A stretch of 64,000 nt of DNA from Flavobacterium aquicola (GCF_003385115.1 NZ_QUNI01000004.1:318459-382458); one strand, 5' to 3'. Counted from the stretch's first letter, positions 52,310 through 62,416 are shown. Notes: generated from the sequence alone by a model not told the origin. A program made the numbers and translations.

Positions 52310-54610
52310 TTAATCGACCAAATTGAACTTAACTTTTTTATCTGCGTTTGAGTTTCCTCCAATAAAAACTTCAAACTGACCTGATTCAGCAACAAATTTT
52401 AAATCTGAGTTATAGAATTTTAAATCTTCTATAGTGATATCAAATGTTACTGTTTGTTTTTCTCCCTTTTTAAGCGTTATTTTCTGGAATCCTTTAAGTT
52501 CTCTAACGGGTCTGGTTACAGATCCAACAACATCTTTAATATACAATTGTACTGTTTCTTTTCCATCATAATTTCCGGTGTTGGCAACTTCTATACTAAC
52601 AGTTACTTTTCCATCAGCATTCATTTTATCCGATGAAATTTTCGGGTTTGAATATTCAAAATTGGTGTAACTCAATCCGTAGCCAAAAGGAAATAAAGGT
52701 TCATTTCTTTCGTCCAAATAATTAGATCTGAATTTCTCGAATTTACCTTCTGTGTTAGACAAAGGTCTTCCTGTATTTTTATGAGCATAATAAATCGGCA
52801 CCTGACCAACACTTCTTGGAAAAGTTGTCGTCAGTTTTCCTGAAGGATTTACATCACCAAACAAAACATCGGCGATGGCGTAACCCGCTTCGCTGCCGGC
52901 AAACCAAACATTTAAAATTGCAGGAACTTTAGCATTTTCATCATTTAAAACCAATGGACGGCCGTCAAATAATACTAGCACTACAGGTTTTCCTGTTTTC
53001 AATAATTCGTTTAATAAATCTTTCTGCGCCTGCGGGATTTCCAGATTGGTACGGCTACTGCTCTCTCCGCTCATCTCTGCAGATTCGCCAAGTGCGGCAA
53101 CAATAACGTCGGCTTGATTGGCAACTTTCAAAGCTTCGGCCAGCATTTCTTCTTTAGAGCGTTTGTCTCTGTTTAAGGTTTTGCCAAACATTGTGGCATT
53201 TGTCTCAAAAGTTTCATCATAATCCAGATTGCTTCCTTTGGCATACAGTACTTTTGTCGATTTACCTGCTACTTCCTGAATTCCTGCCAATAATGAAATA
53301 CATTTTTCTCCATTTGTAGCCACGCTCCAAGTTCCTGACATATTGTTTTTAGCATCCGCCAATGGTCCAATAAGTGCAATAGTTCCCGATTTTTTCAGAG
53401 GCAATAACTGATTTTGATTTTTTAGCAAAACCAATGACTGCGAAGCTGTTTTTCTGGCTTCATCTCTGCTGGAAGCGGTAAAAATTTCAGTTTTTGCTCT
53501 TTTTTCATCACAATATCTATAAGGATCTTCGAATAATCCTAAATCATATTTGGCATTCAAAATAAGAGTTACCGCATTATCGATCTGCTCAATAGTAACT
53601 TTCTTTTCATCTAATGATTTTTTCAAAGTTGTCAAGAATCCTTCACCAACCATATCCATCTCAACTCCGGCATTCAAGGACATAGCTGTTACAGTCTGCA
53701 GATCGCCCATGCCATGTGCAATCATTTCGGGAATACCTGTAAAATCAGTCACGACAAAACCTTTGAAACCCCATTGTTTTCGCAAAACATCTGTCATCAG
53801 CCATTTATTTCCAGTGGCGGGAATTCCGTCAACTTCATTGAAAGAAGCCATAACCGATCCTACTCCGGCATCGACTGCCGCTTTATAAGGCGGAAAATAA
53901 TCATTGAACATTCTGATATGGCTCATATCAACTGTATTGTAGTCACGACCCGCTTCTGGCGCACCATACAAAGCAAAATGTTTAACACATGCCAATATTG
54001 TATTATTCTTCGAAAGGTCATGCTGCTGATATCCATTTACCATCGCTTTGGCAATTTGGCTTCCCAAATATGGATCTTCCCCAGAACCTTCAGAAATCCT
54101 TCCCCAGCGCGGATCGCGGGAAATATCTACCATAGGAGAAAAAGTCCAGTTGATTCCGTCGGCACTTGCTTCCTGAGCGGCAATTTCAGCACTTCTTTCA
54201 ATTAAATTCATATCCCAAGTACAAGAAAGTCCAAGCGGAATCGGGAAAGTAGTTTCGTAACCGTGAATAACATCCATACCAAAAAGCAGCGGAATTTTTA
54301 AACGGCTTTTTTCAACAGCTATCTTCTGTACTTCTTTAATTTTCTGTACCGATTTTATATTGAACAGACCGCCCACTTTTCCTTCTGCGATATTTTTTGC
54401 AACATTAGAACTGTTTGCCTGTCCAGTTGTAATATCTCCCGATGTTGGCAGATTCAATTGTCCCAGCTTTTCTTCCAAAGTCATTTTGGATAACAGCTCG
54501 GCAACGAATTCGGTTTTAGGTTTAATTTTTACCGCATTTTTGGTGCTCTTTTTTTGGGCATAACCCAAAACAGCACATCCTAAAAAAAGTACGACTAATG
54601 TATTTTTCAT
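52310..54610 (-). CDS. GH3 beta-glucosidase
   Basis: A 766-residue periplasmic GH3 enzyme, BglX-like in layout. Signal peptide (MKNTLVVLFLGCAVLGYAQ), GH3 N-terminal barrel (35-390), C-terminal alpha/beta domain, and a fibronectin III-like end. The nucleophile is Asp289 in GFVVTDFTG; substrate-binding strings are PLLFGMDVIHGYETTFPIPL, DPRWGRISEGSGEDPYLG and CVKHFALYGAPEAGRDY. An acid/base Glu is likely in ALGESAEMSGESSSR. It would cut glucose from the non-reducing end of oligosaccharides made by the GH144-like enzyme. It is the last gene of the PUL transcript, 14 bp after the hydrolase gene. Confidence 0.92.
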   Translation of the reverse strand: MKNTLVVLFLGCAVLGYAQKKSTKNAVKIKPKTEFVAELLSKMTLEEKLGQLNLPTSGDITTGQANSSNVAKNIAEGKVGGLFNIKSVQKIKEVQKIAVEKSRLKIPLLFGMDVIHGYETTFPIPLGLSCTWDMNLIERSAEIAAQEASADGINWTFSPMVDISRDPRWGRISEGSGEDPYLGSQIAKAMVNGYQQHDLSKNNTILACVKHFALYGAPEAGRDYNTVDMSHIRMFNDYFPPYKAAVDAGVGSVMASFNEVDGIPATGNKWLMTDVLRKQWGFKGFVVTDFTGIPEMIAHGMGDLQTVTAMSLNAGVEMDMVGEGFLTTLKKSLDEKKVTIEQIDNAVTLILNAKYDLGLFEDPYRYCDEKRAKTEIFTASSRDEARKTASQSLVLLKNQNQLLPLKKSGTIALIGPLADAKNNMSGTWSVATNGEKCISLLAGIQEVAGKSTKVLYAKGSNLDYDETFETNATMFGKTLNRDKRSKEEMLAEALKVANQADVIVAALGESAEMSGESSSRTNLEIPQAQKDLLNELLKTGKPVVLVLFDGRPLVLNDENAKVPAILNVWFAGSEAGYAIADVLFGDVNPSGKLTTTFPRSVGQVPIYYAHKNTGRPLSNTEGKFEKFRSNYLDERNEPLFPFGYGLSYTNFEYSNPKISSDKMNADGKVTVSIEVANTGNYDGKETVQLYIKDVVGSVTRPVRELKGFQKITLKKGEKQTVTFDITIEDLKFYNSDLKFVAESGQFEVFIGGNSNADKKVKFNLVD

Positions 54611-54624
54611 TCTGAAATTTTTAT

Positions 54625-55329
54625 TTATTTATTTTTTATCTGTTTAAACATCCAGTTGTAAATCTCCGGACTGTCGTAAACTCTTGTCCAGCTATCGTGA
54701 CCGGCATCATCAAAAATGGTCAGTTGAACATCTTTGGCACTGCATTTTTTTAACTCTTTGTAAACCGAAATGGCATAATCTACTTTTACAACATCGTCAA
54801 GCAGGCCATGAAAAATCCTAGTTGGAATATTCGCAATTTTACAAACTCCTTCAAGCTGAATCAGATCTACAAATCCTGAAATTGGTACAATTGCTGCAAA
54901 TTTATCAGGATATGAAAGCGCAAGATTCCAAGCTGCCCAGCTTCCAGAACTTAAGCCTGTAACATAGATTCTATCTGAATCAATATTATTTTCTTTCTGG
55001 ATTTTTTCAATCAGTTGATAAATCGATTCGATATTCCAATTTTCATCTTCTTTGCATTGCGGTGCTAAAACATAAGCATCCAATTCATGAGTTTTCAAAT
55101 ACTTTAAAGGCCCGTGAATTTTGACTTTTTCAATGTCAGTTCCTTTTTCACCGTCTCCGGAAATAAAAACTATTAATGGCTTCTTATCTTTTATATTGGC
55201 CGGTTTATGCAGTACAAATCCTAGCTCATACTTTATTTCAATTACTGTTTTTATCTTTCCTGTAGTTTCGCTCTGCGAAAAACCCAGCAGTGAAAACAAC
55301 AATAACAGCAGCGTTATTTGAAATTTCAT
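54625..55329 (-). CDS. Exported alpha/beta hydrolase, esterase-like
   Basis: From the ATG at 55329 the product has 234 residues, with signal MKFQITLLLLLFSLLGFSQ. The nucleophile elbow is VTGLSSGSWAAWNLAL (G-x-S-x-G), the acid Asp is likely in IFHGLLDDVVKVD and the His in FDDAGHDSW. KPLIVFISGDGEKGTD holds the oxyanion region. It resembles the predicted phospholipase/carboxylesterases that go with glycan utilisation loci and may strip acyl groups from the glycan. The upstream gene (GH144-like) ends within a few bases, so translation is probably coupled. Confidence 0.8.
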   Translation of the reverse strand: MKFQITLLLLLFSLLGFSQSETTGKIKTVIEIKYELGFVLHKPANIKDKKPLIVFISGDGEKGTDIEKVKIHGPLKYLKTHELDAYVLAPQCKEDENWNIESIYQLIEKIQKENNIDSDRIYVTGLSSGSWAAWNLALSYPDKFAAIVPISGFVDLIQLEGVCKIANIPTRIFHGLLDDVVKVDYAISVYKELKKCSAKDVQLTIFDDAGHDSWTRVYDSPEIYNWMFKQIKNK

Positions 55330-55335
55330 CTGCAT

Positions 55336-56724
55336 CTAAAATCCATATTTACCAGAATGAAATCCAAGATTTGTCAAGCCTTGTTTTACCTCTGGTGCAT
55401 TCATAAATAACTTCCATATTATACCTGTGCGGTAGTTCTCAATCATTGGCGCTATTGTTCCTTGATCTATTGCGAGATAACGAGGTGTAACCCAATTATA
55501 CTGCGGGGAGAATGCGTCATAAGGTCCAGCAATTCCAACATAAGTACTTTTCTTTTCATCGTATAGATAATGCAAAAATTTCATGCTCTCTTTTGGAGTA
55601 TATGGAAAAGAAGACAATGCTGCTGTCGGCGTAATTACTCCCAAATCATTATCGGTATCATGAGCTGAATAACCTGTTGTTCCGTCTGGATTTCGAGAAT
55701 AACTGGCCGTAAGTCCCCAGCATTTTTCAGAGTAACCGTTCCAATTTTTTGGATTTGCGACGCAGTGGCTGTAAATGATTTTTGCCTGATTTTGAGTTAA
55801 TTCCCAATAATTAGCATATTTATCAGACAATTGCGAAGGGTCTAATCCTAAATACGAATACTGCGCCCAAAACAATGGTCCTGCATTTCCGCTGACAGTA
55901 TTATATTTGAAAACCAATGGAATTCCGTATTGTGTTTTTCCGGTTGCTATTGTTCCGTTTCTTGTCCAGCCTTCGTGATAAGCTGCTGCAGGAATTGGAT
56001 GAGTTGTTGAAGCGGCTCCCAAAATATAAGCGATTAAACACTCGTTGTATCCTTCTAATTTGAATTTCATTTCCCATTGATAAGTAGGAGACCAATGCCA
56101 GTACATTGCATTTTCGCTGTTTGTGTACCAGCTCCATTCTACACCTTTCCAAAGATTATCAGCTTTTGAAGACAATGCTTTTTCCTGAATGCTACCATTT
56201 TTGAAATATTCCCGTACGGCAATCAATCCTTGGCACAAAAAAGCAGTTTCAACAATATCGCCGCCGTCATCTTTATTCCCAAAAGAAATAGCTTTCCCTG
56301 TAGATCCATCTATCCAATGCGACCATGCTCCGTGAAAACGATCGGCTTTTTCGAGAAAATCCATTGCTGTAGTCATTCGGGTAACGGCTTCGGCTCTTGG
56401 AATAAATCCTCTTTCTATTCCAACTATCAAAGACATTAGTCCAAAACCTGAACCTCCAGTGGTTACTTTATTAGCTTCGAATCCAGGATTATCAGTATGA
56501 TAACGTTCTCTTCCCAATTTTGAATTGGATTCTGCATAATCCCAAAAGTACTTTATAGCATCTTTTTGAACCTGATCCATTGCTTGTTCATCTGTCAAAG
56601 CAGTTATTGGTGCTGTTGGAGTCGTAGGCAAAGGCGTACCTCCAGTATTCCCTTCCGATGGAGTTGATGATGAGCATGAATTAAAGAAATTCAAAAAAAT
56701 CAATACGAATAAATGACTTTTCAT
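55336..56724 (-). CDS. GH144-like endo-beta-1,2-glucanase (glycoamylase-domain lipoprotein)
   Basis: A 462-residue lipoprotein (signal MKSHLFVLIFLNFFNSC, lipobox Cys17) with a Pro/Thr-rich linker and then the glycoamylase-type (alpha/alpha)6 barrel. Typical strings are AIKYFWDYAESNSKLGRERYH, TTGGSGFGLMSLIVGIERGF, DDGGDIVETAFLCQGLIAVREYF, CWGLTASYSRNPDGTTGYSAHDTDNDLGVITPTAALSSFPYTP and AIDQGTIAPMIENYRTG. This domain includes family GH144, founded on an endo-beta-1,2-glucanase of Chitinophaga. Annotation as glucoamylase would mislead. It opens the enzyme half of the PUL, after a 72-bp gap with a hairpin. Confidence 0.85.
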   Translation of the reverse strand: MKSHLFVLIFLNFFNSCSSSTPSEGNTGGTPLPTTPTAPITALTDEQAMDQVQKDAIKYFWDYAESNSKLGRERYHTDNPGFEANKVTTGGSGFGLMSLIVGIERGFIPRAEAVTRMTTAMDFLEKADRFHGAWSHWIDGSTGKAISFGNKDDGGDIVETAFLCQGLIAVREYFKNGSIQEKALSSKADNLWKGVEWSWYTNSENAMYWHWSPTYQWEMKFKLEGYNECLIAYILGAASTTHPIPAAAYHEGWTRNGTIATGKTQYGIPLVFKYNTVSGNAGPLFWAQYSYLGLDPSQLSDKYANYWELTQNQAKIIYSHCVANPKNWNGYSEKCWGLTASYSRNPDGTTGYSAHDTDNDLGVITPTAALSSFPYTPKESMKFLHYLYDEKKSTYVGIAGPYDAFSPQYNWVTPRYLAIDQGTIAPMIENYRTGIIWKLFMNAPEVKQGLTNLGFHSGKYGF

Positions 56725-56750
56725 TTTTATAAAATTTAATGGCTAAAAAA

Positions 56751-56787
56751 ATACACACCTGATTTCTGAACAGAATCAGGTGTGTAA
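56751..56787 (-). terminator. Intra-operon hairpin between LamG and GH144 genes
   Basis: ACACACCTGATT (56753-56764) and AATCAGGTGTGT (56774-56785) are exact 12-bp arms around a TCTGAACAG loop. On the minus strand a TATTTTTTTAG tract follows. It lies in an otherwise tight operon, so it would act as a partial terminator or as a stabiliser of the susCD-LamG transcript. Confidence 0.75.
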
Positions 56788-56796
56788 AATGAATTC

Positions 56797-57774
56797 TTAT
56801 CTATTATCTTTTTCTAATTTGTATAAAAAGCGAACATCGCTTGGAATAAGAGCAATATTGTAAATTCTGAACTCATCTAATAGTCCAGCGTAACTAGTCG
56901 CCCAATCTTGCTGACCTCCATTATTCTGAGGTGGCGTCGTTTCAAATTGATGTGTCCCAAAAACAATTTTCCCGTTGGTTCCAACCATTTGAAAATCACC
57001 GTACTTCGGAGCACCATTCATATTATCAATACTTCCAGGATTATCAGCATACAAAACAGCTGTTCCATTTACTCCCTCGGCAGGTGCATACGGGAAACTG
57101 CCTAAATTACTTGCTAACTCACCGTTTATGTATGCAGATATTGTACTTTTTGCTGCATCATAAGAAAAAACAACATGTATCCATTTGTTTAAACTATTAT
57201 CGATATTGACAATAGCTCCCTGTCCTCTCCACGCAACACCATCTCTTCCGTTCTCTAAACTGAATTTCAAACGAATACGATCTGGATGAGCTCCGTCCGG
57301 GTTTTCTAAAAATACGTTTAATCCTCCCCAAAACTCAGTTGGACGAACTACTGTAAAAATACCCTGAGCACCTTTTCCCTGACCTGGTGTAGCGGGATCG
57401 ACTGTATTGGCTGTATTCATCCAAAAAGAAAACGTAAAACTATTTAAGGAAGTAATTGCGGTACTGGCATTACCAACAAAATAACGGTCTTGGGAACTTG
57501 ACCCCATGTATGCATTTCCTTTTGCCCCTTCAGCATAACCAATATTTGTTTCCAATGGATTGCTGATATTACCTTTACTGTCAGTCAAATTGTTTTCGAA
57601 GCTAAATTTGGAAACTAGATTTTCAGCAGCAATTTCATCAGAGCTGTCATAACCTCCAATTGGCTCGTAAGGAATTGGATCATTTACCTTATCAATACTT
57701 TCCTCGTTACAGCTTACAAAAAATTGCATGGCTATAACCGAAGCAAACAAGAAAATATATTTATTTTTTTTCAT
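56797..57774 (-). CDS. LamG/concanavalin-like surface lipoprotein of the PUL
   Basis: Read from the ATG at 57774, the product is 325 residues with lipoprotein signal MKKNKYIFLFASVIAMQFFVSC (Cys22), an acidic linker, and a LamG-type jelly-roll domain: ENLVSKFSFENNLTDSKGN, FTFSFWMNTANTVDP, KWIHVVFSYDAAKSTISAYINGE and YAGLLDEFRIYNIALIPSDVRFLY. It occupies the place of a surface glycan-binding protein (SusE/F position) and probably binds the PUL substrate. An upstream start that would overlap susD is rejected, since it would bury the signal peptide. It is 16 bp after susD. Confidence 0.88.
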   Translation of the reverse strand: MKKNKYIFLFASVIAMQFFVSCNEESIDKVNDPIPYEPIGGYDSSDEIAAENLVSKFSFENNLTDSKGNISNPLETNIGYAEGAKGNAYMGSSSQDRYFVGNASTAITSLNSFTFSFWMNTANTVDPATPGQGKGAQGIFTVVRPTEFWGGLNVFLENPDGAHPDRIRLKFSLENGRDGVAWRGQGAIVNIDNSLNKWIHVVFSYDAAKSTISAYINGELASNLGSFPYAPAEGVNGTAVLYADNPGSIDNMNGAPKYGDFQMVGTNGKIVFGTHQFETTPPQNNGGQQDWATSYAGLLDEFRIYNIALIPSDVRFLYKLEKDNR

Positions 57775-57790
57775 TTTACTTTTTTTTAAA

Positions 57791-59269
57791 TTAATTATAA
57801 CCAGGATTTTGCTGAGATAATCCGCCTGCTTGTCTAATAAATGTTGCTGGAATTGGAAACAGTTCATTTTTCCCTTCGGTAAAGGTTTTGCCATTAGGAA
57901 AACTAGGACTGATATCAGCAGCAAAAGCTGCTTTAGCCTGCCCTGTACGTACCAAGTCAAAAAATCTATCGTGCTCAAAAGCCATTTCTACTCTTCTTTC
58001 TCTCCATATTGCCATTCTGATATCTGACTGAGAACTAAAAACCGTATTTGCTAATCCTGCTCTATTTCTAATTTGATTTAACAACGGTATAGCCTCATAA
58101 GTTTGTCCTAATTCATTAAGAGCTTCAGCTTTCATTAATAAAACTTCAGCATATCTTAAGTATTTAATATTGGTATCAGTTTCCCAAGCATCAGTAAAAG
58201 TAGATGAGTATGCTTTATAATTATATCTTGGATTTTCAACCGTTAATGGTACGAATCTTCCATCGTATAATGTAGTCCCTGCGAAAATGATTGTAGCATT
58301 TTTTCTTTTATCTCCTGCTTCATATGCATTTACCAAACTTTCTGAAGGAGTATTAAAACCCCAGCCCCATCCACCGGCACCTCTCGCACCTTGTGTATTG
58401 GAATATCCTTCAATTCCTTTAATTGGTACAGCCCCAACTCCATTAATTTCAAAAATTGACTCAGGGCCATTTTCTCCTGCCAATTGAAACATTGAAGCAT
58501 AATCCGGAACAATAGAATAGCCGGTAACTAAATTACAGTTGTCTATTACTTTTTGCCAATTTTTTTGATATAAATTGACTTTTGCCAGTAAAGCATAAGC
58601 AGCACCTTTTGAAGCTCTGGCTTTTTCAGAAGATGAATATTGTGATTTTAATGGTAAAGCAGCAATTGCATCATTAAGGTCATTTTCGATATACGCATAA
58701 ACTTCAGCAGATGATTTTCGCGTTGACAGCATAATTCTATCTGCTTCAGATGATGGATTCGGCAAATGATCTATAATAGGTACGCCTCCATAACATTTAA
58801 CCAAAGTAAAATACATAAAAGCTCTTAAGAATTTAGCTTCTCCAATTAATCTGGTACGCAGAACTGGATCTGCCTTATCCAATTGAGGAATTATATTTAA
58901 AGCCTGATTACATCTGTTTATTCCAGCATAATTAGCAGTAAAAGTACTTTCTGCAGAAGGATTTGATGCGTCATATGTTAATGCATCCAGTACATCTTTA
59001 TCAGTACCTGTATCACCTGGAGACGATCCTTTATCAGCATCATCAGAAGTAATACTTGAAAGACCTATCCATCCGAATGAAGTCATATCCCAATTTAAAA
59101 ACTTATTATAAATTGCTGTAACAAACGTAGTGGCACCTGCATCATTATTAAACAATTCTGTATCTTTTGTAGAAATAGACTCGGTTTGGTCTACATCTAA
59201 ATAATCGTCTGCACAACCTGCAAAAAAGAATGTTGAAAATACAAACGCTGCTATATATATCTTTTTCAT
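57791..59269 (-). CDS. susD-like: SusD/RagB-family glycan-binding lipoprotein
   Basis: The 492-residue lipoprotein (MKKIYIAAFVFSTFFFAGC, Cys19) opens DDYLDVDQTESISTKDTELFNN, the common SusD start. Helical TPR-like parts follow (LIGEAKFLRAFMYFTLVKCYGGVPII; LRYAEVLLMKAEALNELGQTYEAIPLLNQIRNRAG; WRERRVEMAFEHDRFFDLVRTGQ), with LFPIPATFIRQAGGLSQQNPGYN at the end. It forms the lid of the SusC channel at the outer membrane and binds the incoming glycan. It starts 4 bp after susC. Confidence 0.95.
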   Translation of the reverse strand: MKKIYIAAFVFSTFFFAGCADDYLDVDQTESISTKDTELFNNDAGATTFVTAIYNKFLNWDMTSFGWIGLSSITSDDADKGSSPGDTGTDKDVLDALTYDASNPSAESTFTANYAGINRCNQALNIIPQLDKADPVLRTRLIGEAKFLRAFMYFTLVKCYGGVPIIDHLPNPSSEADRIMLSTRKSSAEVYAYIENDLNDAIAALPLKSQYSSSEKARASKGAAYALLAKVNLYQKNWQKVIDNCNLVTGYSIVPDYASMFQLAGENGPESIFEINGVGAVPIKGIEGYSNTQGARGAGGWGWGFNTPSESLVNAYEAGDKRKNATIIFAGTTLYDGRFVPLTVENPRYNYKAYSSTFTDAWETDTNIKYLRYAEVLLMKAEALNELGQTYEAIPLLNQIRNRAGLANTVFSSQSDIRMAIWRERRVEMAFEHDRFFDLVRTGQAKAAFAADISPSFPNGKTFTEGKNELFPIPATFIRQAGGLSQQNPGYN

Positions 59270-59273
59270 TGTA

Positions 59274-62200
59274 TTAAAATTTTAAATTAGCACCAATAAC
59301 AAACGATCTCAAAGTAGGATAAGCATCCAACTCAACTCCTTGTGTTTTAGTAGGTTCCCCGTCACCTACTAATTCAGGAGAGAAACCAGAAAATTTTTGG
59401 GTGATAAAAGGATTAATTGCATTTACATATAATCTGCAGGAACTAACCCAGCCATCTTCTTTTATTGGCAGTTTGTATCCTAAAGTTATATTGTTAATTC
59501 TAAAAAAATCACCTGATTCCAGATAATAAGTAGATGCAACAGGAACTTGATTGAACGGTCCAGGATTTGTTGCTGAGGTATTATTAACAGTCCAAAAATC
59601 TGTTGCTAATGAATCTTCGATATTTTCTCCGCTAAAACGCTGTGCTTTTTTTCCATTATATACCTTTGCTCCAGCAGTACCATAACCATCCACTGACAGG
59701 TCAAAGTTTTTATAGTTTACCCCTAATGTAACTCCATATGTAGATGTCGGCATAATAGAACCTACATATATTCTATCAGTGTTTAAATTCAAAGCATCCT
59801 GAGTAACTTTAGCTCCAGCTGCATTATAGTACAGCATTTTACCATTTGCTGCATCTATACCTGCATACTCATACATATAAAAACTACCTAAAGGCTGCCC
59901 AACAGAGGTATCATCTAAAATCTTGGTGTTTTGTCCATTTCCTAAATTACCACCATCCTGAATTGATAAAAAGACTTTTTTTGTCCCTGTTAATTCATTC
60001 TTATTGTTTGAATAATTTCCACCGACCCAATACGATAAATCATCATTTATTTTATCATCCCAGCGCAAAGAAATTTCATACCCTTTGTTCGAAACTTCGC
60101 CGACATGTCCTGCAGATTCATAAGTGATTCCACTTGTAGTAATGGGCTTAGTATATAAAATAACATTATTGGTATTTTTATCATATACATCAAATGTTCC
60201 TTTTAATCTGCTATCTAATAATTCAAAGTCAAGACCAATAGAAGTTTCTTCTGTTACCTCCCAAGATAAGCTTGGGTCAATCTGAGAATTAATGGTTGTT
60301 CCTTCATTTAAAATTGAACCTCCTAAATAACTGCTTAATCCGGATGCATACGATTGATTGTTAAGCGGTACATTTTGATTTCCTAATCTACCCCAGCCTC
60401 CTCTTAATTTTAACACATTAATTGCTTTTATATCTGCCATAAAACTTTCTTTGGTAATAATCCATCCTAAACCAAAAGCAGGAAAATTACCCCAACGATA
60501 ATCTTTTCCGAAATTTGAAGATCCATCACGTCTGATTGTACCTGTAAGTAGATATCTATCTTTCAATTTGTATTGAAAACGTCCAAAGTAAGAAGCCAAT
60601 CTTAATTCATTAAATGTTTCATCTCTATAATTAGTTATATCATCTCCTGCGTAATTCACATCTTTTAAAGACCAATAATTAGCATTAGGATTCACATTTC
60701 TTCTCCCTATAGTTAATTTCTCTCTAGATCCTTTAACTGATGTCTCAATTCCAGCTGTTACCTCAACATCATGAATGTCAGCAAAAACCTTATTATAAGT
60801 CAAATAGTTTGATAAATTCCAATTAAAATATTCTTCTCGTCCTTTTGTTAAGAAATTAATATTTTTATCAGCCGGATAAATAATTGTGCTTAATTGCCCA
60901 GGATTATTACTTGATTCCCAGATTGCCTTAGTATCCTCATAATTATAATTTTTCCAGTTATAATACTCCCCATTAAACTGAGAAGTAAATTTCAAGGATT
61001 TAATTATTTCATAATCTAATTTCAATCCGCCTTGTAACAAAACGCTTTTTTGCTTTTCATCAAAATAATTCAGTTGAGCGACAGGATTTCCAACATTATT
61101 GAATGATGAACCAGATGTACTTGCAAACCCGTCAGCTCCAACCCATGAAACGCCATACTGGCCATTTGGAAAATAAACTGGGACAATAGGAGATTGTTTA
61201 TAAGCATTTGTAAACGCACTCAATGGTTTTGGGACCGATTTAGTAGAACTCAAACTAAAATTTTGATTAATAGTCAACTTTTTAGAAAGTTTAAATTCAT
61301 TATTATTTCTGAAAGTGACTCTATCGTAATCTAAGCCAAGCAGAATACCTTTTTCAGAATAATTACCTAAACTGAAAAAATATTTAATATTCTCCGTAGA
61401 ACCAGATATGGAAGCATTATTTTGAGTATAAGTCCCTGTTCTGGTAATCTCATCAAACCAATCTGTATTCACTGGCTGATCCTGAGAAAATTTGGTGGAC
61501 TGTAAAGCGACATTTGAATAATGTGAGTATTTATTACTTCCTGCCATTTTTACTTTCTTCAAAGGCTCTCTAATTCCAGCAAAACTTTCAATTTCTACAG
61601 AAATTTTATCACCCTTGCCCTTTTTAGTAGTAATAATAATCACACCATTTGCAGCTCGAGTCCCATAAATCGCCAATGCTGATGCATCTTTTAAAATTTC
61701 ATACGAAGTAATGTCATTTGTATTAATATTATTGGTATTCTCTGTTGGCATTCCATCTACAATATACAAAGGGTTTTTTCCTCCCAATGCAGTACCTAAT
61801 CCACGGATTACAACCGAAGGCATACTTCCCGGTGCATCTGAACTGATTACCTGAACTCCAGCGGCTTTTCCCTGAATAGCCTGCGAAGCATTCATTACTT
61901 TAGTTCTAGTAATCTCCTCCGCTTTTATAGAAGAAATAGCAGTCGTATTATCTACCTTCTTTCTTGTACCATATCCAATAACTACTACTTCTTTAAGAGC
62001 AGTGTCTTCGGATTCTTTCATTGTAATAGTCATTAGCGTCAGTTTTGCTGCCACTGATACAGACTCAAAACCCACTAAACTAATTTTTAGTATATCGCCT
62101 TCTTTGGCATTGATACTAAAACCACCATCAAAATCAGTATCGGTTGAAGCATTTCCCGAGACAACAAATGCTCCAGGAACTCCAAGTCCGGTCTGATCTA

Positions 62201-62282
62201 CTACTTTTCCTTTGATTACTTGACCAGACATATATGCTGGAAGCAGAATGAGTGCTAAAAAGCTAAAAATAAAATTTCTCAT
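59274..62282 (-). CDS. susC-like: SusC/RagA-family TonB-dependent outer membrane transporter
   Basis: A 1002-residue transporter. After the signal (MRNFIFSFLALILLPAYMSG) comes a CarboxypepD_reg-like domain (VIKGKVVDQTGLGVPGAFVVSGNASTDTDFDGGFSI), then the plug with VVIGYGTRKKVDNTTAIS, GVQVISSDAPGSMPSVVIRGLGTALGGKNPLYIVDG and ASALAIYGTRAANGVIIITTKKGK, then a 22-strand barrel ending SFVIGANLKF with the terminal Phe used by the Bam machine. It imports oligosaccharides with TonB energy, together with SusD. It leads the PUL operon, 242 bp after the regulator gene, with a candidate promoter at 62417-62448. Confidence 0.95.
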   Translation of the reverse strand: MRNFIFSFLALILLPAYMSGQVIKGKVVDQTGLGVPGAFVVSGNASTDTDFDGGFSINAKEGDILKISLVGFESVSVAAKLTLMTITMKESEDTALKEVVVIGYGTRKKVDNTTAISSIKAEEITRTKVMNASQAIQGKAAGVQVISSDAPGSMPSVVIRGLGTALGGKNPLYIVDGMPTENTNNINTNDITSYEILKDASALAIYGTRAANGVIIITTKKGKGDKISVEIESFAGIREPLKKVKMAGSNKYSHYSNVALQSTKFSQDQPVNTDWFDEITRTGTYTQNNASISGSTENIKYFFSLGNYSEKGILLGLDYDRVTFRNNNEFKLSKKLTINQNFSLSSTKSVPKPLSAFTNAYKQSPIVPVYFPNGQYGVSWVGADGFASTSGSSFNNVGNPVAQLNYFDEKQKSVLLQGGLKLDYEIIKSLKFTSQFNGEYYNWKNYNYEDTKAIWESSNNPGQLSTIIYPADKNINFLTKGREEYFNWNLSNYLTYNKVFADIHDVEVTAGIETSVKGSREKLTIGRRNVNPNANYWSLKDVNYAGDDITNYRDETFNELRLASYFGRFQYKLKDRYLLTGTIRRDGSSNFGKDYRWGNFPAFGLGWIITKESFMADIKAINVLKLRGGWGRLGNQNVPLNNQSYASGLSSYLGGSILNEGTTINSQIDPSLSWEVTEETSIGLDFELLDSRLKGTFDVYDKNTNNVILYTKPITTSGITYESAGHVGEVSNKGYEISLRWDDKINDDLSYWVGGNYSNNKNELTGTKKVFLSIQDGGNLGNGQNTKILDDTSVGQPLGSFYMYEYAGIDAANGKMLYYNAAGAKVTQDALNLNTDRIYVGSIMPTSTYGVTLGVNYKNFDLSVDGYGTAGAKVYNGKKAQRFSGENIEDSLATDFWTVNNTSATNPGPFNQVPVASTYYLESGDFFRINNITLGYKLPIKEDGWVSSCRLYVNAINPFITQKFSGFSPELVGDGEPTKTQGVELDAYPTLRSFVIGANLKF

Positions 62283-62334
62283 AGGTTTGTTAAACGTTTT
62301 AAGTTAGTTCAGCTAAATTAACTAATTACAACGT

Positions 62335-62361
62335 TGTAGTAGAAGAAGTGACACTACTACA
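62335..62361 (-). promoter_or_regulatory. Hairpin in the susC leader
   Basis: TGTAGTAG (62335-62342) and CTACTACA (62354-62361) are exact inverse arms around 11 bases. It lies between the predicted RNA start and the susC ATG, so it could form in the leader RNA or be a dyad operator. Confidence 0.5.
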
Positions 62362-62416
62362 TGAATACATCAAAACATGTTTTTATTTTCATAAAGCCTT
62401 GTTTTAAAGGTGTTAA

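Noticed and set aside
55336..56724. Glucoamylase (starch) function for the glycoamylase-domain protein
   Set aside because: The domain name is misleading. The visible strings and PUL context fit GH144-type beta-1,2-glucanase better.
57775..57978. Longer start for the LamG lipoprotein (57978)
   Set aside because: It would overlap susD by 188 bp and place 68 residues before a perfect lipoprotein signal.
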